From contig JAUPFV010000001.1 of the NCBI GenBank assembly GCA_036936605.1, positions 75,349,910-75,413,909 of the forward strand: 64,000 bases of DNA. The letters run 5' to 3'. Shown piece by piece: positions 36,260 through 45,452 of the stretch (position 1 is its first letter; every line of letters begins with the position of its first letter). The translations under genes and the position numbers were made by a program. The notes below the pieces were generated by a model. The model did not search any database and was not told the origin of the DNA. It saw only the letters and a list, made by a program, of their open reading frames with translations. This DNA comes from Limnanthes douglasii subsp. nivea. Lineage: Eukaryota > Streptophyta > Magnoliopsida > Brassicales > Limnanthaceae.

Positions 36260-36664
36260 GTGAGTCATCTAACAGTTCCTAAAAGCATCGATCTTGATGT
36301 TATCATTCTTGATCTGTTGAGAAGAGTAGGATACCTTCCTCTCGTAACCCGAGAGCGAATAGCAAAGGATTGTGCACATATGAGCCTCACCCAATATGAC
36401 GAGAGAAAACTAACAATCTTCATCATCACCAATTCGCCAGTTTCCTCTAATAGACCCACCAACAGGAAAGATAATCATTTAGACCGTAGGTCCCATACTT
36501 ATTTCGTTGTTAAAATCTGTCAGCATGCAACTCAAATGAACTATATTTTTTTCCTACAACCCAAACTTGGCTTAGCCATCCACCATAAATTGCACACAAT
36601 TTCAATAGATCCAAGAATAAGATCTATCTTTGCCCTATTCGTATCGAACCAGAATTCATTTTAA
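36260..36664 (+). CDS. unidentified ORF, duplicated (copy 1)
   Basis: A 134-residue frame begins MSHLTVPKSIDLDVIILDLL and has no recognised domain. The counterpart at 59426-59710 shares the first about 65 residues with few changes and contains about 57 extra bases (GLVEKSKLSSGSLCEHP) that copy 1 has lost. Duplication homology ends inside this frame at 36583. It lies directly upstream of the Tat-C gag remnant and could belong to that element's leader. Without a family match the coding status is unproven. Confidence 0.3.
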   Translation: MSHLTVPKSIDLDVIILDLLRRVGYLPLVTRERIAKDCAHMSLTQYDERKLTIFIITNSPVSSNRPTNRKDNHLDRRSHTYFVVKICQHATQMNYIFFLQPKLGLAIHHKLHTISIDPRIRSIFALFVSNQNSF

Positions 36665-36699
36665 CATCTTCTCTCCTAGCTCTAGAGAATCTATGTAGA

Positions 36700-37590
36700 G
36701 ACTCACCAAATAAAAAATGGACAAGTATGATGGCACATGACATCTAAATCCCATCTGAACGAGTTTAGAAATGAAATATTAAGAGTCAATAAAGTCTGAT
36801 AGTAAACCAGCTTCCACCATACAATATCTGAAACTTCAACATGCTATGAACCATGTTCAGTAGCCAATTCATTATCTTTAATGTCTTCAACGAGCATGCT
36901 GATTATACCATCCATTACAACCAGCAACAAAAAGATAGTTTTCAGGAGTACATTCAGTGAATATTATGAAGCAAACATAGTTTGGAATATTTACACGATA
37001 GGGTACTATGTGTAGCTTACATAAATGTAATATAGTCGATACTTTAGGTAAAGAGTATTATGAAGAAGAATGTCTTAAACTTTGAGAATTTATTTAGTTA
37101 AATGGAGAAGTAGATCAAGTTAGACGACTATGCGACTAAGACTCTTAGGGATTTTAAATGTTTACCCTCCTTTACATCTTTTAGAAAATGTCAATGAGCC
37201 CCTCACAAGATTTCTAATCCAGACATCTAATCCCCTCTGTAAATCTCTTACAAGGTCGGGATAGCAAAATCAAGATCAAGACTTCCGCACAAATATAAAA
37301 AGAAACTCTAATAACAACTATAATATTAGCCGAGATCCATAGTAGAATAGATGTGGGCCTTTTATAAATCTTATAGAAAATATAGGGATAATCTATGAAA
37401 GTATGAAAGCTGTAGTAAAGTTCCAAATAGTATAAATGATGTGGACCTCCAGGGAAATACGAGTAAAGACAAAACCTGCAAATTACAAATGATGTGGGAT
37501 ATTATAATCGGGACTATAGTGCATTAAAGAATGAGGTGCATAACCTACTTTATAAAAGAAAGATAGTATAAGTTTTCCAGAAGACACCAA
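36700..37590 (+). pseudogene. Tat-C gag remnant
   Basis: Plus-strand frames, much broken, show MDKYDGT (36717), then AMNHVQ, KDSFQEYIQ (the E-S-L-x-x-Y-I motif of gag, about 36925), and near 37497 DYYNRDYSALKNEVHNLLYK. The last corresponds to the Y-H-x-D-x-x-H-x-T-x-x-C-x-x-L-K-x-x-I-x-x-L-I segment at the gag C-terminus of Tat elements. Gag packages element RNA. The order and spacing fit one gag of about 300 residues. The protease remnant follows. Confidence 0.6.
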
Positions 37591-38212
37591 AGGCTGACTC
37601 AAGAAACGTTGCGGTTGAACCTCATCAACCAACAAGGGTGGAGCAACAATAAGTTGCAACAACTTTTCAACCTGTGAGGGCCTTGAAAGTAATATCTCTC
37701 TTAGGTAGAATTGAGGAGTACATTGACACGGACCCAAACCTATAGGTTTTGCTTAAAATATCAGAAGATGACTCAATATTAAGTATTATTAAATATTCCA
37801 TGAATAAAAATCTAGAAGACCTAAATATCTAATACCATAGTAAAACATCAAGGTGCTTATATTGATACCCATAAAATGTTATTTGTTTTGATAATACTGA
37901 CCTTTTGGGAGTAACAACACGGCAAGATGATGCAGTGATAATTTTAACTTAGATTACAAAGACGGAAGTCAGGAGTAGGGCTGTCAATTTCGGGTTTCGG
38001 GTCGTGTTCGTGTCAGGTTTGACCAATCCGAAATTTTAGAACCTGTGACACGAACCCGACCCGAACCCGAAATTCGTGTCAGGTTCTAAGACCCGAACCC
38101 GACCTGTTAAAAACCTGTTGGACCCGAACCCGACCTGTTTGACACGAAATTGTATCCAACAAGAACCCGACCTGTTTGACATGAATTTTGGGAAAAGGCA
38201 AAACTTAATAAA

Positions 38213-38285
38213 TGTAGATGCAAGGGATCGAACCCTGTACCTCCCGCATGCGAAGTGGGCACTCTACCATTTGAGCTACATCCCC
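38213..38285 (-). tRNA. tRNA-Ala (anticodon CGC)-like gene inside the hAT element
   Basis: On the minus strand the 73-nt sequence folds as a cloverleaf. The acceptor begins GGGGATG and ends CATCTAC plus discriminator A. The D-arm/A-box is TAGCTCAAATGG. The anticodon loop is TTCGCAT, and the T-arm/B-box is GGTTCGATCCC. G3:U70, the identity element of alanine tRNAs, is present. Two weaknesses are a G2:A71 mismatch in the acceptor and an A30:C40 mismatch in the anticodon stem. Upstream are a TATA-like ttatataaatata about 30-40 nt ahead and a CAA just before the start, as in plant tRNA genes; a TTTT terminator lies about 9-12 nt downstream. It could be functional or a recent pseudogene. Confidence 0.85.
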
Positions 38286-38945
38286 TTTTGAAATTTTATT
38301 GGTCCACTATATTTATATAAAGTCAAGATACGCTTACTTCATATATTTACACCGGCTTTACTATCACCGGTGAAGTTATCTTACCGTAAAATATATGGTG
38401 ATGATGGGTTGGCCATCTCATCTAAACATGAAAAAAAATACATGAGATAAATTAAATAAATTTCAGAAAATATCAAATAACCACTAAGCTGTCACTTCTT
38501 ATAAATAAGTTAATAACCACTACAATTGTAAATCGATTCATCCCACAAAACAAGATTGAATGCATTCAATATTCTATTAATAAATCTAGCAAACTCACAC
38601 GAATCACATAAAAAAAAACTGTTAAATAATAAATTATTTCCATTTTTTATTCTTAATATTATAATCTATATACACAGAAGATGAAAGATTCAAAACTTTA
38701 TTAATATACGTGAAAGAAGAATAAAATTCAAAACTTTATAGCAAACATGTGAACCATCATTTATCCTCCCTCATATACTTATTTAAGTATACTATTTATT
38801 TTATATATTTTTAAATCAAAAATAAAATTATTTCATTAATAAAGTTTTATAAGTATTTTTGGTATTCTAATTTATAAGTCAATTTTTTAAAATAAATATT
38901 ATTTTATTAAGTGTTTTCAGTATGTTATTTTACAAGTGTACATGT

Positions 38946-39122
38946 CTTTTGGGTTTTACATGTCTGTTTCGGGTTTACATGTCTTTTCGGGTTTCACCTG
39001 TCTTTTCTGGTTTACGGGTCTTTTCGAGTTTCACCTGTCTTTTCTGGTTTACGGGTCTTTTTGGGTTTTACAGGTCAGTTTCGGGTTTACAGGTCTGTTC
39101 GGGTTTTACAGGTTAGTTTCGG
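38946..39122 (+). repeat. 18-20-bp tandem repeat in the hAT element
   Basis: About ten units of the form ttcgggtttacatgtctt, with variants such as ttctggtttacgggtctt and ttcgagtttcacctgtctt. In two places the variants alternate as a pair (about 37-38 bp). The Phe/Gly-rich frames here are products of the repeat. Confidence 0.85.
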
Positions 39123-40017
39123 GTGACACGAACCCAACCCGAACCCGACCCGTTTTTTTTCGAGTCGGGTTCGTGTCGTGTCTTAATTTCATCGGGTCTG
39201 AAATATCGGGTCTCTAACCCTAAAATTTCGGGTCGTGTTCGTGTTGGGCTTACAGGTCGTGTCCAAAATTGACAGCTCTAGTCAGGAGAGTTACGGTGGA
39301 AACTGAAATTCAACCATTATCTTGTTTAAATGTAACGGGGCGTCATTACGTACACAATTAAAGAGGGAAGTAACTTGATTCACTAGGAGAGACAACATAA
39401 TCATGGATCAACTAATATTGGATATGATTTTAGGTCAGCAAGATCATATAAAGCATACATAGTTCATGGTTATAAATTAGATACTTATTTTTTGTATAAT
39501 GCGATATTCGGTAGTCTGATATACGCCTTGTTTGAGATATACTAGTTAGTTACATAACCGAACTACTATAATTGTTTTCAAGAAACATAAATTATCTTTG
39601 TGTGGACTTCTCAAGACATCACTAGAGTCCCTGCCAAATTAATGTGCCATGAACTATCAATAGACAATATTTTTTAGTCAATCAAACAAAAGAGAAGACC
39701 ATTCTCCCATGAATAGGAAGAAATAATAGTAACTAAGAGGGATAAATTTAGAAAACTTGGGCATATCTGAAAAGCATTATATCCATTGTGGAAAACCAAC
39801 CAGTGTTACTAAAGAAGAATAATGGTAAGGTGAAGATGTGTGTAGACGTCACTGATCTAAACAAGCCAAATTTTTATTATGGTTTTATCTTCCATATATT
39901 GATTAACGAGTTTATGCAACTTTCAAGAACCAAATGTTATATTTAATGGATGTTTATTTTTGGTTAGAATATAATCTTGATACATATAGCAGATCAAGAG
40001 CATAATACATATATCAT

Positions 40018-40033
40018 AGAGAGAGAGAGAGAG
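40018..40033. repeat. (GA)8 microsatellite
   Basis: A perfect AG/GA run of 16 bp within the degenerate RT. Confidence 0.95.
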
Positions 40034-40418
40034 TATTCGATTGTTACATAGCGAAGATTGGTTAACATGACTTTTGCAGGAAAATTGGACAAAAATACAT
40101 GCTGATATCGATGACATTATGGTCACAATCAATCAAGATCCCGAGAAGCGTACCTTCTTTGTCAAGTCAGGAAAGTTTCTAGGGTACCTTGTGAATAAAA
40201 CAATTGATAAAAATAGACACTATATAACTATCAAACTTGGCTACAATGGAGCCACCATACAATATTAAGGAATTCAATATCTTAACAAGAAGAGTAGTTG
40301 TATTAAATTGATTTATCCTCCATTTTTCATAAAAATACCAACCTCTCTCCAATTACTCAAAGGGGTTGGTCGGTTCAATTGGACTTTTTCATGTGACTGA
40401 GCATTCAACAAGATCAAT

Positions 40419-40531
40419 GAAATTTTAGTCTCACATGAAGTGGTGATAACACTGAAATTTTAGTCTCACATGAAGTGGTGATAACACTGAAATTTTAGTC
40501 TCACATGAAGTGGTGATAACACTGAAATTTT
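40419..40531 (+). repeat. 35-bp minisatellite, 3.2 identical copies
   Basis: Units at 40419-40453, 40454-40488 and 40489-40523, plus 8 bases of a fourth, are identical as far as I can read. The unit begins gaaattttagtctcacatga. Identity of all units inside otherwise decayed DNA points to recent expansion. Confidence 0.95.
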
Positions 40532-41137
40532 TATGTACTTAAATGTGTCTAATTACGCGGTTAGTTCAGTGCTAATTAGGGAATGAAAATACATATAAAG
40601 TTATATATTATGTTAATAATTCTCTGCTAGACACTAAGATATGATATTCATAATTATAATAACTTGTATATGCTTTATAAATAATGGTTAGGAACATAAT
40701 ATAATATCTCGGTACCTCATTTCTTTAAAGAATCATTGCAGAAGCCACATATATCTCGTAGACTAACGAGATCGTCAGTATAATTATGAGACTTTGACAT
40801 TAGATTTGTGTTATGCACTACGATCAAAGCTCATGAATTGGTATATTTCTTAATTGAATTTCAATCCAAGAGGCATATATTTTCTCAGACTATCCTGAAT
40901 TAACATAGCAATTTCATAATGATAAGGGCAGCAAAAACATGTGTTTTGGTTTAGGGATGCAATTAACACCCCATTTAAGATAAACTTAGAACAAATTCAT
41001 CAAGTTATGCTTCGTTGCCTCTAAAAATGAATCAAAATATGAAATTACCATATATGGGAAAAGGCTTACCAATATACACAAAAAATTTAGAATTTACAAA
41101 AAATTGGTAGATTCGAAACATCTAACGAGGAAGTCTA

Positions 41138-43560
41138 CCGGCACAAAAATGTGGATGCCCTTTCACCCTCAAAGGAAAGAAGCTGGATGATGATTTGGGG
41201 GGATTAGAGGTCGAATGCGGCGTTCATAGTCACAACACTACAATGTACAAAGAAGGCCATTCGTACTTGGGACGATTCACCAAAGAAGCGATGGATTTTG
41301 TAGTTAGTTCTACGAAAATAGGATCCTTTCCTAAAGACATTATCGGTAGAGTAAACAAATTGAAACCTAAGAATGCGTCTTCAATGTGCACCGTGTACAA
41401 TGCTCAACTAAAACATTGCAAGATCGAGAAAGGCGGTCGGTCATAATTCCAATACTTGCTGGGTGAACTAAAGAGGTTAAACTACTATGAGTTACATAGA
41501 AAGTCCGAAGACGGAAGCGATATCATAGGTGATCTTTTCTTCGCGCACCCGTATAGTTTGGATTTGTTACGGACATTTCTAAACTTCATTGAAATGGATA
41601 CACGTACAAGGTAATCAAATACGGGATCCCGTTGTACGAGGTCGTCAGACCCACTTGTACTGGTAAAATATTCTACATTGAATTTGCGTGTATGTCGGGA
41701 GAAAAATTTGAGAGCTACAAATGGGTGTTAGAGTGCTTACATTCGTTGATGGTAACTCACTCTATCGAACCACCCTCTATTGTTTTGACAGATAGAGACT
41801 TAGCGCTTGTGAATGCGGTAGAGGAAGTGTTCCTCAATGCAACATACATGTTGTGCCGATGGCACATCAACATGAACGTCTTGGGAAAAACGAAAAAAAT
41901 CATAAAAGAGAAGAAAGTGTCCAACACCTCTTTCTTGAAAGTGTGGAATCAAATGATGTTGGCATAAACATAAGTAGCCTTCAACGACTATCAGTCTGAA
42001 TTGCACCATGACTTTAAAGATTATCCAAAAGCAATTTAGTATATTGAAAGTTGGTTAGGGCCTTATGGTGATAAGTTCATCCCATAGAGAACTAACAAGT
42101 GGATGCATTTTGGTAACCAAACCACAAACCGCGTGGAGAGCACTCATTCGAGCCTCAAGCGTTTCATTGGCATGAGCAAAGGTAAATTCGAGTATTTTTG
42201 GTTGAAGTTGCATACTCTGATTGAATTGCAACTCAAAGACATCAAGGGGTCATTTGAAAAGAACCGTCATGCCTTGCGATTGTGCCATACAAACTACGCA
42301 TGGTATGCCTTGCACCCACGAAATTTACGAATTTGTTTCCAAAGGGATAGAGGTACCTTTAGAGGTCTTTCACAAATATTGGAAGAGGTTAGACATTCTA
42401 GTTCGTACCAATATCACGACGATCTAGCAAATTAAAGCCAAAATTGATAAACTAGTGTGCGATGTTAGGGAATCGAATAACGAAGCACGCATAGAGCACG
42501 TTTATAAGAAATAGTTTTTTATCGTCTATTTTGAAACAACCTCTCTATTGGATCTATTAGTGATGCAAAAAGCGTGTAGTCGTCCACCTTTCAAACGTAA
42601 GTTGTCTATTATCGCATCTGAATCATCGACTAAATGCGAAATCTAGGCACGAGCATGTGCTAGATTCTGAAAAGGATAGTTCACCCAGGATCAATAAAAC
42701 CTTCAAACCTCCACCCGTAACCTCAAGTAAAGGGAAAAGAATGTCAGGTCCAACATTTGGTTGGGAAAGCGCACTCGCTCCCAAAAAGGTAGCGTTATTG
42801 TAATGCAAGCAAGTGGGATAATGCTTTCTAGTAGAACGATCAGTTGTAGATCAAATTTTATGATGCCGGCTAAGGCAGGCGTGGTTGATCCGAAAGGATA
42901 CTTAAACCATTCGTATCGCCCATCACCGACGTTAAATCCGATGGCCATTGCAGTTACCACACGATAGCGTTTTCCTTGAACGGGAAACAAGATGGGTGAC
43001 GGTTGATTGAGGATACCCTTTACAATGGGATTATGGATTACGAATCCGTGTATGTTATGATATTTAAAATCATAGAGAATTTGATTCATGTTTCGGAGCA
43101 TGTGAAGTGCTCTAGTAACTTGGGTACTAAATACCATTGGATATCCATGCCCGAGACGGGAGTCACAATCGCTTATGCATTTAACTGCATTCTTCATTTC
43201 GTAGGATAGTACAGAACTACGAATGTTGGGTTAACTTTTCTTTCGTTAAGAGGTGCACCCCCTCAGATGCCAAACCGCATGGATATCATATTGGGTTAGG
43301 TGAACTCCAACCACTTCGTGAATGTAAGTATTTAATTCCATTGACGGTTAGTTTAAATATTAAGACATATATTTTATCGTGTTATCATTTTCTAGCTTGG
43401 GATTAGGGCGGAGACCCCATGTGAGAGGATACATCCTTGTTGCATAAAGTTGCGGTCATTTGAAGTGGTAGGTTGGGCTTTACCGATTCTCTCTTGTTGC
43501 AAGATATACGAAGAGCGTAGAAGTTGTAGCCCCGAAGTAACCGATTTATCCGCTTTTGTT
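41138..43560 (+). pseudogene. Mutator-like (MULE) transposase with C-terminal OTU cysteine-protease domain
   Basis: The N-terminus has a zinc-binding C-x-C ... H-x-H (KCGCPFTL at 41147; VHSHN at 41221). Next is the EGHSYLGRFTKE ... KPKNASSMCTVYNAQ region. The MULE domain has its first Asp in EMD (41594), the second in LTDRDLALVNAVEE (about 41788), then CRWHINMN, and Glu in NRVESTHSSLKRFIG (about 42127). The OTU part begins ITDVKSDGHCSYH (42922-42960), holding the Asp/Cys of the OTU site, continues HWISMPETG (about 43137) and ends NSNHFVNV with the catalytic His at 43312. An intron follows (GTAAGT at 43324, acceptor TAG at 43393-43395). Stops (41444, 42979, 43207, 43297) and at least one frameshift (about 41600) make it a pseudogene. 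The whole resembles plant transposase proteins that combine MULE and OTU domains; the OTU target is unknown. Confidence 0.88.
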
Positions 43561-43801
43561 TGAGGATTAGATCTTGCGGCGTTTTGTACTTTATAATGTT
43601 ATTGTACTTTATGATAACATTTATCGTAAAAATATTGAGATATTATGTTATGAAAATTGTCTTTCGCATTAGATTAAGAAATTACATTTTAATAAAAAAA
43701 TCTTACACTTTAATTGAAGACATTATATAATTAAAAATACAAATATAAACAACGAAAACAAATAGATAAATAGTAGCCCTTGTTGACATAGCATACTAGT
43801 T
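43561..43801. other. AT-rich 3' flank of the MULE-OTU gene
   Basis: No ORF or repeat is visible. Confidence 0.5.
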
Positions 43802-44104
43802 TCATGGCGACGAATAGTTCCATCCATACTCAAAGTATTTGTTGGAAGGATAGTTCTCATCCTCGTTGTTTCCTTCAAGAGTTGGGTTAATTCTAACGTC
43901 GGTCTCTATCACATCAGCTCTCTCTTGCATTTGCTCCATCACATGTTCCAGTATCCCTTGCGTAATTATACTTTGAAATGCCATACTAAATATATTGCGG
44001 GTTTTGCTTCGGACTTCATAAGGAAGTGACTCAATCGGTATTGCCATGGTTTTCAGATAAGTTAACCTATCGGCAACTTCTTCGCATCCTCGTGGTCGGG
44101 GCAT
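43802..44104 (-). CDS. hypothetical protein, 100 residues
   Basis: The frame starts MPRPRGCEEVADRLTYLKTM and is predicted mostly helical with an acidic tail (NNEDENYPSNKYFEYGW). No known domain was recognised. It lies between the MULE-OTU gene and palindrome array 1, on the strand of the PMD gene and downstream of it, so it may be an accessory ORF of the same transposon or a 3' exon. A chance ORF is possible. Confidence 0.3.
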   Translation of the reverse strand: MPRPRGCEEVADRLTYLKTMAIPIESLPYEVRSKTRNIFSMAFQSIITQGILEHVMEQMQERADVIETDVRINPTLEGNNEDENYPSNKYFEYGWNYSSP

Positions 44105-44430
44105 TACACATCTAGGACACGATGCCTCCCTACCGTGGTTGAAGAATATTCTACATAAAGCAACATCGAAAAACCCAAGATTCTTCTCTCACAGCGTGCC
44201 TTTGACGAACTCAAAAGCATTTAGGAGGTTAGCATCTTCATGCACGTTCCAGCGAAAATCACTTATTTGTATTCATTAGATGTTTAATGATACACCTTGG
44301 TTCTACTACTTATAGAAGGATAGTTGGCGGACACTTCCCAAAAAACTTAGCGCGATAGAAATATTATTTTGTGGGTAAATACGCTTTTGTGGGAAAGTTA
44401 CTAAAATACTAGATCTATTGGTAAGATGAG

Positions 44431-45000
44431 GTCCCCACCGGTTGAACGATTATCCACCAACGGTTGGGTTATTGTCAACCGATGGGTAATAACTTCTTCG
44501 CCGGTTGGAAAATTTTCAATCGGCGGGTACGGTGACTTAAACCACAAAGGATGCAAATATTTTTTTAATGTTTTCAAACTGGTGGTTCAATAGTCACCCA
44601 GCGGGGCCAATATTCCCCCAGTGGTTGATTATATTCCAACCGGCGGCTAAAATTTATAAAATCATTTTAAATGTATCGATCTAGTTGTTATTTTCAACTT
44701 TCAGGTAAAGAATTATCAACCGGCGATTAATAACATCCGTGCCGGTGCCGGTTGAGAATTATTAGACCACAGATTTTTCATCCTCGGTGGATGTGGTAAC
44801 TAGATCCGTCGGGGATACCCGACGGTTGAAAACTCTCACCCCAACTGATATATTTTCTACCGCCGGTTGAAGATATACAAACCGGTGGGGTGAATAATAC
44901 AAATTGAACTCACCTTCTTTGCGTAAGTTCCTCGCCCTCAACCGGTGGGCGAGTAAATTTTTTTACTGTCAGTTGAAAATTATTCAACCGACGGGTTATT
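44431..45000. repeat. palindrome array 1 (about 10 imperfect GC-rich palindromes)
   Basis: The palindrome consensus is an arm ccgccggttga, an AT-rich centre of about 7-12 bp, and the complementary arm tcaaccggcgg. Examples: gccggttggaaaattttcaa with cggcggg (44500-44527), cagttgaaaattattcaacc with gacggg (44968-44996), and taccgccggttgaagatata with aaccggtggg (44859-44888). Others lie at about 44436, 44476, 44578, 44617, 44716, 44785 and 44932. The array is non-coding and stands out by GC content. Confidence 0.88.
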
Positions 45001-45452
45001 CACTCGAATTACTTAGAATTTGCGTACAAACATAAATTCATCCTCTATTATTAGAAACTCAGTTTAAGTTGAATATCTATCATATGGTACACAAACCTTT
45101 GGAAAAAAAACTTAAAACATTTTAAAGAAAATGGTGTTACCGAAAAAATTAATAACGACAAAAGTGAATTTATAAGGATCCGAATAAGAGAACATGCAAA
45201 TCAACATCCATAACTTCCAAATCGTGAGTCTGGAACCTAGATACATGGCTCTTAAACTAAAAAAACATTCAAATAACAAACAATAGTAGCATTACAACAA
45301 GTCATGGAGTTGTGAAGTCAAGCACCCTCCTTGCAAAGGAGACGAATTCTTCACAGGTCTCGTATAACGGTCTAACCTGATTTATCGTGTTCACCACATC
45401 TAGCGGGAGCGCTCGCTAAGGATACGAGGGGTGTGGTTAAACCAACCGTATT

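Larger units (their letters stand above)
21431..36583 (+). repeat. large direct duplication, copy 1 (15.2 kb)
   Basis: This segment recurs in the same orientation at 50246-59811. Both copies start at tatattttatacatagtgta and end at cttggcttagccatccac. They share, in order, an LTR-like block, the foldback element start, a minus-strand copia element with two LTRs, a GC-richer ORF island and the MSHLTV ORF. By eye the sampled stretches are about 95% alike. Copy 2 lacks the equivalent of 23834-29549. Smaller differences: about 84 bp near 32335-32420 present only in copy 1, and about 57 bp (59603-59655) and about 55 bp (54345-54410) present only in copy 2. Confidence 0.93.
37976..39280. mobile_element. 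non-autonomous hAT-type element (1305 bp) with internal tRNA gene
   Basis: Termini are tagggctgtcaattt (37976) and aaattgacagctcta (ending 39280), inverted over 15 bp with one mismatch. They are flanked by a perfect 8-bp direct duplication gtcaggag (37968-37975 and 39281-39288). The T-A-G-G-G ends and 8-bp duplication are diagnostic of the hAT superfamily. Subterminal regions are rich in cgggtttcgggtcgtgttcg and its complement acacgaacccgacccgaac, typical of hAT subterminal repeats. There is no transposase; the long frames at 38076-39217 arise from these repeats. A tRNA-Ala-like gene lies at 38213-38285 on the minus strand. Confidence 0.93.
37880..39340 (+). pseudogene. Tat-C protease remnant interrupted by a hAT element
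   Basis: At 37899-37975 the frame reads LLGVTTRQDDAVIILT and then ITKTEVR. After the hAT element the reading resumes at 39281 with RVTVETEIQPL. The left part matches the G-V-x-x-P-H-D-D-A-L-V-I segment before retropepsin in Tat elements, and K-x-x-R-R-V-x-V-D is the active-site lead-in. The position where Asp-Thr/Asn-Gly should stand is degenerate (ETE), so the protease was already dead or decayed later. The join is exact when one copy of the 8-bp target duplication is removed, which dates the hAT insertion after this gypsy insertion. Confidence 0.65.
39790..40900 (+). pseudogene. Tat-C reverse transcriptase and RNase H remnant
   Basis: Plus-strand frames show KKNNGKVKMCVDVTDLNKP (about 39811), the N-terminal RT motif. 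At 40074-40268 come HADIDDIMV (active-site Y-V-D-D region), NQDPEKRTFFVKSGKFLGYL and then IKEFNILTRRVVVLN. RNase H follows with LNVSNYAVSSVLIRE (about 40540) and RRLTRSSV ... DFDIRF ... TTIKAHELVYF (about 40755-40855). The order is that of Tat gypsy pol. Stops and deletions are numerous, for example the loss of the RT palm between 39880 and 40070. A 35-bp minisatellite interrupts RT-RNase H. Integrase was not found before the MULE begins at 41.1 kb. Confidence 0.8.

Noticed and set aside
38911..39217. Three overlapping Phe/Gly/Ser-rich ORFs on the plus strand
   Set aside because: All frames stay open because of the 18-20-bp tandem repeat in the hAT element; they are by-products.
42703..43197. 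164-residue minus-strand ORF
   Set aside because: It overlaps the OTU domain, whose catalytic motifs are on the plus strand; the antisense frame has no recognisable domain.
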